Assembly (NCBI GenBank): GCA_013202535.1
Contig: JABMRP010000819.1
Location: forward strand, 1 to 21,907
Source: Planctomycetota bacterium
GTDB lineage: Bacteria > Planctomycetota > Planctomycetia > Pirellulales > Thermoguttaceae
DNA length: 21,907 nt
Reading direction: 5' to 3'
Under the pieces are notes generated by a model. The model worked only from the letters and a program-made list of their open reading frames with translations. It searched no databases and had not been told where the DNA came from. Shown one piece after another: positions 15,601 through 21,907 of this stretch; the stretch's first letter is position 1; each line of letters begins with the position of its first letter. Made by a program: the position numbers and the translations under genes.

Positions 15601-16257
15601 GCTGGTGTACTGCCGATAGCGGCGGGCTTTTCCGGCCTGGGCACGGACTCCCCGCAGCCGGCTGTCCACCTCGTCCACAATGTCGGACAAGCGGAGCAAG
15701 TTCTGCTCGACGCGGTCCAGGCGTCGCGAGGCCTCGATCTTCTTGGCCTTGAATCGGCTGATTCCGGCCGCTTCCTCGAAAATCACGCGCCGGTCGCGAG
15801 GCGACGATTGAAGGAGCACGTCCACCTTGCCCTGCTCGATCACGCTGTAGGCTTCGGTTGTCACGCCCGTGCCGGCAAACATCTCGCGAATGTCGCGAAG
15901 ACGACTCGGCTGCCGGTTGATCAGGTATTCACCTTCCCCACTTCGATAGACGCGACGGGTGACGTGGACCTCGGGCGTGTCGATCGGCAACAGGTGCGAC
16001 GAATTGTCGAAGGTGAGGGTGACCTCGGCCGAGTTCAGCGCTCGCCGGGCGTCGGAACCGTTGAAGATGACGTCGGCCATCTCCTTGCCCCGAAGACTCT
16101 TGACGCTCTGTTCCCCCAGCACCCATTTGATCGCGTCGACGATGTTCGACTTGCCCGAGCCATTGGGGCCGACGACCACGGTGATCCCCTGGGGGAATTC
16201 GAACCGGGTCCTTTCGGCGAAGCTCTTGAAGCCAAGCAGTTCGAGCGCTTTGAGCAT
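12613..16257 (-). CDS. smc: Chromosome segregation protein SMC
   Basis: Condensin-type ATPase that folds and segregates the chromosome, usually with ScpA and ScpB, neither of which is in the window. The 1214-residue product begins MLKALELLGFKSFAERTRFE, has Walker A GPNGSGKS at 30-37, long heptad-rich coiled coils rich in Glu, Arg, Gln and Leu, a hinge at about 520-675 (QVCGLVADLIEVNVETAPLV onward), a second coiled coil, then the ABC signature LSGGEKTLT near 1095 and Walker B FCVLDEVDAALDE near 1119-1131, with FIMVTHSKKTM after it. The ATG at 16257 matches the family start; an open extension to 16332 is not family-like. It ends in an acidic tail. The 185 bases upstream separate it from the lipoprotein gene. 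Confidence 0.97.
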   Translation of the reverse strand: MLKALELLGFKSFAERTRFEFPQGITVVVGPNGSGKSNIVDAIKWVLGEQSVKSLRGKEMADVIFNGSDARRALNSAEVTLTFDNSSHLLPIDTPEVHVTRRVYRSGEGEYLINRQPSRLRDIREMFAGTGVTTEAYSVIEQGKVDVLLQSSPRDRRVIFEEAAGISRFKAKKIEASRRLDRVEQNLLRLSDIVDEVDSRLRGVRAQAGKARRYRQYTSRLQELRTQVGLVDWNKLTARLQEIRGVLEDQRQQRDSAAAEAEALDARQLEAETKVSQLNERIRMSESRIAANRERIAGQESTIDHQRQRCRDLEEEIARGRQNLSALKARADDLGQQLLQTGNELEEAESNHRQLARSLGQQERELTDLIARLDQVRGEVDQRRAAHVRLMREAAGLGNRISGLESRLAAASEDRRRCVTQLHELDGQRDQTCRELDALGIEKNDLTRQLDERTRALAAAEARRVELDQRRTEQLGELDQLRQRHSGASQRAALLEDLENRLEGLNAGVKEVVRKARQATDGPFAQVCGLVADLIEVNVETAPLVEVALGERAQHMVAVPGNPLAEHLQQQSLRLAGRVGFVWLDAPRTAAPAAPIDLQGHPGVLGRADRFVQTESRYEALVRHLLGDTWIVEKLADALRLAGAAAPRARFVTLAGELLEADGTLIVGPRHAAVGLISRRSELRALGMKLLELEAAIAQNETLVAELDRQTEGQREICRQHELQCGDLREALAACQMQTVAAEQRRDQFDRQCERLQGELRAAETQHEEAGTNLAEAAAQHQKAERELAEMEVEMASVDQQIDRLETMRRQHNQQTTEAKVELAKSDERLRNLRSRARQLDEGQSERSRAMADTREQLAQSIDRARQSQWNILRAESEVAELFLHKEAFAGQTVELIDARETLRGQRAELNTRTQQTRSAIRKLDEKVHAQELLAADVLHQRDAMADRMREDYGIELAELEHQPSDEEQQAQEEVNQEIEELRRKISNIGNVNLDALDELDEMETRHERLSGQYKDLADAKGSLEKIIGTINADSRRLFVETLETVKGHFQTLFRKLFGGGRADIVLDEEADILECGIEIVARPPGKEPRNISLLSGGEKTLTCVALLLAIFRSRPSPFCVLDEVDAALDEANIDRFVNVLHEFLTWTQFIMVTHSKKTMTCATTIYGVTMQESGISKQVSIRFEDVSEDGEILREAPPSDPEKPAEDDETQAA

Positions 16258-16350
16258 GGAACGGCCAAGTTGGGGGGGGACGAACGCGCCGAGGCGACTG
16301 CCGACGCCATCTTCTCGGCGAAGGCCCGCCACAAAGAGGGCGGACCCATT

Positions 16351-16359
16351 ATTCTATCA
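16351..16359 (-). promoter_or_regulatory. Possible extended -10 promoter for smc
   Basis: On the minus strand TGATAGAAT, an extended -10 form (TGnTAGAAT), lies about 95 bases before the smc start. No good -35 is visible. The remaining bases of the 16258-16442 gap show nothing else. Confidence 0.3.
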
Positions 16360-16442
16360 AACCGGCGATGGCTCCGGGTGGATTTTTGTTGGAAATGACG
16401 GATTCGATCGCTTTTCCATCCCCCGGGACCGTGACGCACCCC

Positions 16443-18152
16443 CTATCGTTGCCAAAACGTGAGAATCGAATGCAGCACCCCCTGATCGTCGGGTGTCAAT
16501 TCTTCGCTTTCCGCGTCGCTCTCCTCGTCAGGGCTGTCGGCGGCACGGTCGAAGGTTCGTCCCGCCTTGGGGAGAGCCTCGACCTCGAATCGCGACGTCA
16601 GCGCGTCGCATGCCTCGGCTTCCTGCAACGCTTGGATCACATCGGGGTAGGTGCCACCCAAGTCGACGATCGCTCGAATCACGTCGTCGAGACGCGGGGA
16701 AACCTTGCGTCTCTCCTGGGGCCGGTCCACGGCAAGCCGGGCAACCGATACCTCGCCGGGCGTGCGACAGTTGATCGTGATGTTATGGCCCGCCGCAAGG
16801 GAGAAGGGCGCGCGTAACTGCTGACCGGTTCCGAAGAGCACGACTTCGGGACGCCGGTTTCGCGTAACGTGGATCATCGGCTCGCTGGTCGTATTGAGCA
16901 CGTGATACTGGAACTTGCCGCCGAGATGCTCGCCGACGATCAGCGGATCGTCGGCCCTCATGCTGCGCAGGGCACGGAACGCCCCGTAGCGTGTTTCCGC
17001 GCTGGAGACGTCGAGAAGCTGGCAAAGTTGATCGTGGGCCGCCACGTCGTCCATCGCTCCCAGAGCGGAGAGGGCAAAGACTCGAAACGCCGGATGGTTT
17101 CGAGCGGCCTCGGCCAACGGTTCGGCCGCTTCGCGGTCGTCGAGGTAGGCCAGCGCTTCGGCGGCGCGGAATCGCACCTCGGTGTTATCCGATTGGATCC
17201 CCTTCTTCAGGACATCGATTCCCTTCTTGCCCATGGCCTCCAGCCGCAGCGCCGCCACCTCCGAGGTAACCGGATCGAGCAGTTGTTTTTGGAGCAACAC
17301 GAGTCGCTTGGCCCGCTCCTCAGCCGATTCTCGCAAGGCGATTGCGCGGACCACTTGAATGTATCGCGCGATGTTGTCTCGATAGCGCGGGTGGACGTCC
17401 AGTTCGATGTATTTGTCGGTTTGGGCGTTGGCCATGCCGTCCTGGATTCCACGCTGGGTGAAGTAGAATCGCTTGTTGACGGCCTTGGCGATGCGCGCGG
17501 CGTTGAAAACGCTCCGGTGCTCCGGCTTGAGGATCAGCGCCATCGAGCGCTCTTCCTGGGCGACGCCACCGCCGAGGATTCGGCCCCGGCCCATCGCCAC
17601 ATGGTCGTTTCTCGTGTCCGCCGAGGGATCGACCAGCAGCGCCCCGCTGGCCTGGCCCAGCTCGTCGCCGTCGCGGATCCGGCCTCCGAGAACGGCCAAT
17701 TCCGTCAACTGCACGGGCATCAGATAGCCGCCCCGCAAGCTGGTGGTTTCACTCATCGTCGGGACACGCACTTCGATGTCGAAATGATCTCCCTTGCGAA
17801 TTCCCGGCCGCAGGATGCCACGCACCTTGACCAGCGCCGTGCTGGAAGCAGCGAGCCACCGGTCGGGCATGGGAACGCCCCGGCGTTGCATCTCTTGAAA
17901 CAGGCGGGCACGCTCGGCCGACGGCCGCGGATTGCTGCCCGTTCCCGGCAGACCGGTCACCAACCCGACGGCTTCGATCTGAACCGGCGATAGCCCGAAC
18001 GGCGCCGTCATTTCGCCGATCAATTGGACGTTCGACTCGACCGCGTCGCCCGGAGAATCGGGACTCTGGGAACGTACGTCGGAGGTGTCGAACAGCGAAC
18101 ACCCGCCGGTCAACAGGATCCCACAACAGAATAAGGCCAGATTGTATTTCAT
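16443..18152 (-). CDS. FlgI-like lipoprotein with HEAT-like repeats
   Basis: Predicted envelope lipoprotein of 569 residues. The N-terminus is a lipoprotein signal (hydrophobic stretch ending LLTGGC, lipidated Cys18). Residues about 50-290 resemble flagellar P-ring protein FlgI: EAVGLVTGLPGTGSNPRPS, then VKVRGILRPGIRKGDHFDIE, VRVPTMSETTSLRGGYLMPV and GALLVDP. Residues about 300-400 form alpha-helical HEAT-like units (EVRFRAAEALAYLDDREAAE, FRVFALSALGAMDDVAAHDQ, TRYGAFRALRSM). A beta-rich part and an acidic tail (SPDEESDAESEELTPDD) follow. FlgI itself is a periplasmic ring protein without HEAT units, and no flagellar gene is in the window, so a different envelope ring or scaffold role is inferred. 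The ATG at 18152 has GGAG immediately upstream and GGGGAGG further up. Confidence 0.82.
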   Translation of the reverse strand: MKYNLALFCCGILLTGGCSLFDTSDVRSQSPDSPGDAVESNVQLIGEMTAPFGLSPVQIEAVGLVTGLPGTGSNPRPSAERARLFQEMQRRGVPMPDRWLAASSTALVKVRGILRPGIRKGDHFDIEVRVPTMSETTSLRGGYLMPVQLTELAVLGGRIRDGDELGQASGALLVDPSADTRNDHVAMGRGRILGGGVAQEERSMALILKPEHRSVFNAARIAKAVNKRFYFTQRGIQDGMANAQTDKYIELDVHPRYRDNIARYIQVVRAIALRESAEERAKRLVLLQKQLLDPVTSEVAALRLEAMGKKGIDVLKKGIQSDNTEVRFRAAEALAYLDDREAAEPLAEAARNHPAFRVFALSALGAMDDVAAHDQLCQLLDVSSAETRYGAFRALRSMRADDPLIVGEHLGGKFQYHVLNTTSEPMIHVTRNRRPEVVLFGTGQQLRAPFSLAAGHNITINCRTPGEVSVARLAVDRPQERRKVSPRLDDVIRAIVDLGGTYPDVIQALQEAEACDALTSRFEVEALPKAGRTFDRAADSPDEESDAESEELTPDDQGVLHSILTFWQR

Positions 18153-18461
18153 GCTCCGTCATCCTCCCCAACGGGGTCAGAAGCCATCGCGCGGCCGCCA
18201 GTCGTACATTTTCTTGTTCACACCCCAAACCGACGCGCCGTGGGCCCTGCAATCAGCCGAAAGACCACCGGGCGCGTAAGGAATGGCGGGGGAACATTAG
18301 TGATTTGGCCCGATGCGGTCAAGACGAGATGGCGGCGAATTACCGCCGCGTCCCCCCGGCCGAGGAGTGAGGTGCCCGGTCGCAGGGCACGAGTGGCACC
18401 GATGGCGGCCACGATTTGACGCAAGTGGTTGCGCAGAAGCATGTTACAGATTGCGGGTTTT
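18153..18461. other. Gene-free gap between the lipoprotein gene and yidD
   Basis: No gene is seen. Small hairpins are present: GGCGG/CCGCC (18331-18347) and GTGCCC/GGGCAC (around 18372-18390). Any promoter of the lipoprotein gene should be in the part next to 18153, but no strong consensus was found. Confidence 0.6.
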
Positions 18462-18533
18462 GTACGATGGGCTTCCGAGCCCGTCGTCTCTTCCTTTCCA
18501 CTTCTCCGCGACGGGCTGGGAAGCCCATCGTAC
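18462..18533. repeat. 72-bp near-perfect palindromic element
   Basis: Arms of 25 bases (18462-18486 and 18509-18533) are complementary except for one G/G mismatch at 18477/18518. The outer 15 bp begin GTACGATGGGCTTCC and the inner 9 bp are AGCCCGTCG. The 22-base loop is pyrimidine-rich (TCTCTTCCTTTCC...). It ends 4 bases from the yidD stop codon, so it forms the 3' end structure of the dnaJ-rnpA-yidD transcript. There is no coding capacity and no T-tract. It looks like a REP- or MITE-type dispersed repeat rather than an ordinary terminator. Confidence 0.9.
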
Positions 18534-18537
18534 CGAG

Positions 18538-18786
18538 CTACGGCGGATCGTATCCCCCGGGATTCCAGGGGTGGCAGCGGCAGATTCGCATCGTCCCGCG
18601 CCAGGTGCCGCGGATGATCCCGTATTTCCGCACGCTCTCGATGAAATAGGTGCTGCAGGTCGGCTGAAAGCGACACCGCGGCCCGAGCCAAGGGCTAATA
18701 AATAACTGATAGCAGCGGACCAGACCGATCACGCCCCAGCGCGGCAACATCCGTAATGTGGCCAAAATCTGCATCAAGCGGTGCAT
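18538..18786 (-). CDS. yidD: Membrane protein insertion efficiency factor YidD
   Basis: Small membrane-associated protein that helps YidC insert inner-membrane proteins. The 82-residue product carries almost the full family pattern: VRCYQLFISPWLGPRCRFQP, TCSTYFIESVRKYG, RICRCHPWNPGGYDPP. The ATG at 18786 shares its A with the rnpA stop (TGATG), implying translational coupling; the longer open frame up to 18957 only covers rnpA sequence in another frame. The rnpA-yidD order is widely conserved, but yidC and rpmH are not present here. The palindromic element begins directly after the stop. Confidence 0.95.
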   Translation of the reverse strand: MHRLMQILATLRMLPRWGVIGLVRCYQLFISPWLGPRCRFQPTCSTYFIESVRKYGIIRGTWRGTMRICRCHPWNPGGYDPP

Positions 18787-19202
18787 CAGCGGCCTCGTGA
18801 CAGTTTCCCCGCGACTTTCCCGGCCAAGCGGGTAAGCGAACTCATCAGCGCGGCCAACTCGGGCTGGGCTCCCCGTTGGGGGATCACGACGAGATCCACG
18901 CCCGGCGGCAACTGGGCCCGGGACAAGCGAAACGCCTCGCGAATCAGCCGTTTCCACCGGTTACGCCGCACCGCCGGACCAACCTTTCGCGAGACCGACA
19001 TTCCCAGCCGGGGATGGGAAAACTCGTTGGCGCATCCATGCACGCGGATCACGCCGTCGGAAGCCACGCAACGTCGCCGGTAAACCCGTTGAAACTCGCT
19101 GGGCCGCCGAATCCGATAGGCGCGCAAGAACCGAAAGTCGCTCGAAGCACTCTCGGACGCGGCGCACGGGTCGGATCGGAGCACGGGTTGGCTTTCTACC
19201 AT
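18786..19202 (-). CDS. rnpA: Ribonuclease P protein component
   Basis: Protein subunit that assists the RNase P RNA in 5' maturation of tRNAs. The 138-residue product shows FRFLRAYRIRRPSEFQRVYR at the start of the domain, RLGMSVSRKVGPAVRRNRWK and RLIREAFRLSRAQLPPGVDL, followed by VVIPQRGA. The RNRxKRLIREAFR motif is diagnostic. An N-terminal extension of about 20 residues precedes the domain. The start ATG (19202) overlaps the dnaJ stop by 7 bases (ATGGTAG), and its own stop overlaps yidD, so all three genes appear coupled. rpmH, the usual upstream neighbour, is replaced by dnaJ. Confidence 0.94.
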   Translation of the reverse strand: MVESQPVLRSDPCAASESASSDFRFLRAYRIRRPSEFQRVYRRRCVASDGVIRVHGCANEFSHPRLGMSVSRKVGPAVRRNRWKRLIREAFRLSRAQLPPGVDLVVIPQRGAQPELAALMSSLTRLAGKVAGKLSRGR

Positions 19203-20161
19203 CGGAGCTTCGCGCGGGGGTCTTGCGGACCGAGTTGAGCAAAATGGCGGAACATCTCCCGGCCCTGGTCGTCGATTTCCTCGGGCAAAACGATCTGAAT
19301 TTCGGCCAGCAGGTCGCCGGGGGTGCCTCCCTTGGGAGCGACCCCATGGCCCTTGATACGCAATTTCGCACCGCCCGATGTGCCCGGCGGAATGCGCAAC
19401 GACACGGTCCCTTGCGGCGTGGGCACGTCGACTTTGGCTCCCAATCCGGCCTCGGCCAGCGTCACCGGAACCTTCACCAGCAGGTTGTTCCCCCGCCGCG
19501 TGAAACATTCGTGCGGGGCAATGTGGATGGTGATCAGGATATCGCCGGCGTGTTTCCCGCTGGGTCCCGAATCGCCCTGCCCCCGGACACGGATCTTCTT
19601 TCCCTCGTCGATGCCGGGTGGAATTTTCACCGCGATCGTCTCGTTCTTGCCGGTCTGTCGGCGGACGCTCAACTGGACCTCGCCGCCGGTGACGGCCGTG
19701 GCCAACGGGATGGTCAACTCATGCTGAATATCTCCCCCGCGACGGCGGGAAGCCGTCTGGGGACGTTCGCCACCCCCCCGAAACTGGTGGAAGAAGTCGG
19801 AAAACTGGTTTTGCGCCTGGCCGCCACCACCGGATCGCTGGCCGAAGAGCTGCGAGAAATCGAAGTCTCCGAACGGATTCCCTCCGCCACCGGAACCACC
19901 ACCCCACGGAGAGCCTCCTCCAGGCCCCCCTCCAGAGAAGTTCTCGAACGAGCTGCCGTACCGATCGTACAACTCCCGTTTCTCCGCATCATTGAGCACG
20001 TCGAATGCCGTCTGTACCTGCTGAAACTTCTGCTTGGCCCCCTTATCGTCGGGGTTCAGGTCGGGGTGGTACTTGCGGGCCAACTCCCGGTAGGCCTTCT
20101 GGATCTCGGCCTGGGAGGCATCGCGCCGCAGTCCCAACGTCTTGTAATAGTCCTCAGCCAT
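19196..20161 (-). CDS. DnaJ-family (CbpA-type) co-chaperone
   Basis: Hsp40 protein that stimulates DnaK. In 321 residues there is a J domain at 1-70 with the HPD motif at 32-34 (YHPDLNPDD), a Gly/Phe-rich segment at about 72-115 (FSGGGPGGGSPWGGGSGGGG), and two C-terminal substrate-binding beta domains (GGEVQLSVRRQTGKNETIAV, IAPHECFTRRGNNLLVKVPV, DVPTPQGTVSLRIPPG). The four CxxCxGxG zinc motifs are absent, so this is a type II, CbpA-like protein rather than canonical DnaJ. The ATG is preceded by only a weak Shine-Dalgarno; a good promoter lies just upstream. First gene of the dnaJ-rnpA-yidD unit. Confidence 0.93.
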   Translation of the reverse strand: MAEDYYKTLGLRRDASQAEIQKAYRELARKYHPDLNPDDKGAKQKFQQVQTAFDVLNDAEKRELYDRYGSSFENFSGGGPGGGSPWGGGSGGGGNPFGDFDFSQLFGQRSGGGGQAQNQFSDFFHQFRGGGERPQTASRRRGGDIQHELTIPLATAVTGGEVQLSVRRQTGKNETIAVKIPPGIDEGKKIRVRGQGDSGPSGKHAGDILITIHIAPHECFTRRGNNLLVKVPVTLAEAGLGAKVDVPTPQGTVSLRIPPGTSGGAKLRIKGHGVAPKGGTPGDLLAEIQIVLPEEIDDQGREMFRHFAQLGPQDPRAKLRW

Positions 20162-20205
20162 TTCGTGCTCATTTGGGTCCGGTTATCGCATGTCGTTCTC
20201 TATCG

Positions 20206-20235
20206 ATTGTAGGTGTACCGACCCCCTGGCATCAA
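20206..20235 (-). promoter_or_regulatory. Promoter of the dnaJ-rnpA-yidD operon
   Basis: On the minus strand TTGATG (20235-20230) and TACAAT (20211-20206) are separated by 18 bases. The predicted transcript starts near 20199, giving a leader of about 38 bases. No heat-shock CIRCE or sigma-32-type element was seen. Confidence 0.6.
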
Positions 20236-20266
20236 GTCACGTTGGCCGCACCCTCCCGGCGGGCCA

Positions 20267-20275
20267 TGCTACAGT
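20267..20275 (+). promoter_or_regulatory. Possible extended -10 promoter of the CehA/McbA-like gene
   Basis: TGCTACAGT matches an extended -10 element about 60 bases before the start codon. No good -35 is present at the right distance. It is divergent from the dnaJ promoter. Confidence 0.3.
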
Positions 20276-20337
20276 TTGGATGACGGGCGACGCGTCATGC
20301 CGCCCGATGCCGGCCATTCTTTCCCATGGAGCCCCCC

Positions 20338-21888
20338 ATGCTTGGCGCGAAAAAGTATTGCCGCGTGGCGATATTCTTGCTGCTGTCGATGGCCGCCGCA
20401 CCCGCTTTTCCGGCCGGACAACTCATACTGACGGTCGTCGATCGCCAGACCCGCCAACCGCTGCCCTGTCGAATCCACCTGAAGAACCCCGCCGGGCGGC
20501 CCCAAAGGGCGGGCCACGCGCCTTTCTGGCACGACCATTTCGTCTGTCCGGGAGAAATCACCTTGAGGCTGCGCCCCGGGGCCTATACCTTCGAGATCGA
20601 ATGCGGGCTGGAATACGCCGTTCGCCGCGGACATTTTCAGATGGATGCGTTTTCCGACGACGTCAAGACCGTCGACATGGTCCGCTTTGCCGACATGGCC
20701 GGCGAAGGGTGGTGGTCCGGCGATTTTCATGTAAAGCGCCGCGAGGCCGACATGAAACTGCTCATGGCGGCCGACGACCTGCACGTCGCGCCCCTGCTCA
20801 CCTGGAGCAACGACGGGTATCGACCCACCGGGGTCAAACCATTGGGCAAGCTGCCCGACGAGGTACTCCACCATTTCGACGGCGATCGGTTCTGCCACGT
20901 CATGGCCGGCGCCGACTCCCGGGCCGGGGGCACGCTGCTGTATTTCAATCTCGACAAGCCGTTGGACTTCGCCGACGTCGACTCCGAGTATCCGCCCGTC
21001 GGCGTGCTGGCCGATCGCGTGCGGCAGGAGACCGACGTTTGGGTCGACGCCAGCCGGCCGTACTGGTGGGATCTGCCCGTGTTGGCGGCCGCCGATCAAA
21101 TCGATTCGGTGCAATTGCTCCATAGCCAGATCGGTCGCGAGCGCACCGATTGCGACGAGACGGGCGGCAAGCCTCGCGATCCGCTCCGCTATCCGCCGCC
21201 CAAGGGCAACGCCCGATGGTCGCAGCAGATCTATTTCCATCTCCTGGAGGCCGGTTTGCGCATCCCGCCCAGCGCCGGCAGCGGTTCCGGCATCGCGCCC
21301 AATCCGGTCGGTGCCAATCGGATGTACGTTTATGTCGACGGCACATTCAGCTACGAAAAATGGTGGCAGGCGCTACGTGCCGGGCAGGTCGTGGTGACCA
21401 ACGGCCCGCTGCTTCGGCCTTCGGTCCAAGGTCATCCGCCGGGCCATGTCTTTCACGCAGCCAAGGGGCAAACCCTCGAACTGCAAATCGGCCTGACACT
21501 CTCCACGCGCGATCCCGAGGAAGAGCCGATCCGCTACCTTGAGCTAATCAAAAACGGCGAAGTGGCCCATTCGATCCGGTTCGAGGATTACGCCACCAGC
21601 GGAAAGCTGCCGCTGCTGCAATTCCAAGAGAGCGGCTGGTTCCTCGTCCGCGCCATGGCCGACGCCCGCAAGACCTACCGCTGCGGCCTCACCGGCCCCT
21701 ACTACGTCGAGTTCGACAATCAGCGCCGCATCAGCCGAAGCTCGGCCCAGTTCTTTCTCGACTGGGTTTACGAACGCGCCCGACAGATCAAGCTGTCCGA
21801 TCCCGATCAGCAGGCCGAGGTGATCGCCTATCACCGCCGGGCGAGGGATTTCTGGCAAGACCTCGTTGATCGGGCCAATGCGGATTAG
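20338..21888 (+). CDS. Secreted CehA/McbA-family metallohydrolase-like protein
   Basis: Predicted exported protein of 516 residues. A signal peptide (residues 1-26, KKYCRVAIFLLLSMAAAPAF) is followed by a beta-sandwich-like part (about 27-120; LILTVVDRQTRQPLPCRIHL), then a PHP/CehA-like region starting WWSGDFHVKRREADMKLLM and DDLHVAPLLTW, and a C-terminal beta region. Relatives in this family usually read GDLHVHR; here the second His of the metal-binding HxH is Lys133, so catalysis is doubtful. Downstream segments such as SYEKWWQALRAGQVVVTNGP are typical of the family. The start at 20338 is chosen because GGAG precedes it by 6 bases and the signal peptide begins there; ATG 20326 is the alternative. 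The substrate is unknown. The gene is complete within the window. Confidence 0.8.
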   Translation: MLGAKKYCRVAIFLLLSMAAAPAFPAGQLILTVVDRQTRQPLPCRIHLKNPAGRPQRAGHAPFWHDHFVCPGEITLRLRPGAYTFEIECGLEYAVRRGHFQMDAFSDDVKTVDMVRFADMAGEGWWSGDFHVKRREADMKLLMAADDLHVAPLLTWSNDGYRPTGVKPLGKLPDEVLHHFDGDRFCHVMAGADSRAGGTLLYFNLDKPLDFADVDSEYPPVGVLADRVRQETDVWVDASRPYWWDLPVLAAADQIDSVQLLHSQIGRERTDCDETGGKPRDPLRYPPPKGNARWSQQIYFHLLEAGLRIPPSAGSGSGIAPNPVGANRMYVYVDGTFSYEKWWQALRAGQVVVTNGPLLRPSVQGHPPGHVFHAAKGQTLELQIGLTLSTRDPEEEPIRYLELIKNGEVAHSIRFEDYATSGKLPLLQFQESGWFLVRAMADARKTYRCGLTGPYYVEFDNQRRISRSSAQFFLDWVYERARQIKLSDPDQQAEVIAYHRRARDFWQDLVDRANAD

Positions 21889-21907
21889 GCGTATAGTAGC
21901 CATCTCG

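Noticed and set aside
13813..16398. 861-codon plus-strand frame
   Set aside because: Antisense shadow of smc caused by high-GC codon bias; the minus strand has the complete SMC motifs.
16869..17993. 374-codon plus-strand frame
   Set aside because: Antisense shadow of the FlgI-like lipoprotein gene.
16443..18152. Genuine flagellar P-ring gene flgI
   Set aside because: It is a lipoprotein, has HEAT-like repeats and an acidic tail, and there are no flagellar neighbours.

Overview
The window looks like a GC-rich chromosomal segment from a planctomycete, most likely of the Pirellulales type. The evidence is indirect but consistent. There is a methenyl-tetrahydromethanopterin cyclohydrolase outside any methanogen context, a CehA/McbA-type secreted protein, a phytanoyl-CoA dioxygenase-family protein, a lipoprotein joining a FlgI-like region to HEAT-like repeats with no flagellar genes nearby, and interspersed palindromic and heptamer repeats. 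No rRNA, tRNA, CRISPR array, transposase or phage gene was seen. The window is mainly housekeeping genes, with a few unusual items between them.

Layout. At 29-70 there are six GGGACTA heptamers. A minus-strand mch gene (120-1115) diverges from a plus-strand MntR/DtxR-type regulator (1390-1926). Next comes a plus-strand series: the SRP RNA (about 1958-2069), dnaX, ebfC, recR, a 42-bp tandem repeat, rpoN and nrdR (to 7184). SRP RNA-dnaX-ebfC-recR is the classical order also seen in Firmicutes; here it is extended by sigma-54 and the NrdR repressor. nrdR overlaps convergently with a minus-strand pair, a long-chain polyprenyl diphosphate synthase and moaC (7125-8663). A minus-strand MerR/BldC-like HTH plus receiver protein follows (8962-9534), with a good intrinsic terminator and a long leader that folds on paper into a three-way junction (9618-9685) plus a 10-bp hairpin. 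The stretch 9700-10397 has no convincing gene.

From 10398 to 12536 are a short TPR protein and a phytanoyl-CoA dioxygenase-like protein (minus strand), then a solitary plus-strand cysteine-protease-like protein. The large minus-strand smc gene (12613-16257) and the FlgI-like/HEAT lipoprotein (16443-18152) follow. A 72-bp near-perfect palindrome (18462-18533) lies just beyond the end of a tightly coupled minus-strand dnaJ(cbpA-type)-rnpA-yidD operon (20161-18538). A secreted CehA/McbA-like protein runs plus-strand to 21888.

How the genes fit together: SRP RNA, YidD and RnpA serve membrane-protein targeting and insertion and RNA processing. DnaX, EbfC, RecR and SMC serve replication, repair and chromosome organisation. 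RpoN and NrdR are global or pathway regulators. Mch, MoaC and the prenyl synthase are cofactor, C1 and quinone metabolism. The best candidates for undescribed biology are the structured leader upstream of the HTH-receiver gene, the orphan cysteine-protease-like protein and the non-flagellar FlgI-like lipoprotein. None of these can be proved from the sequence alone.
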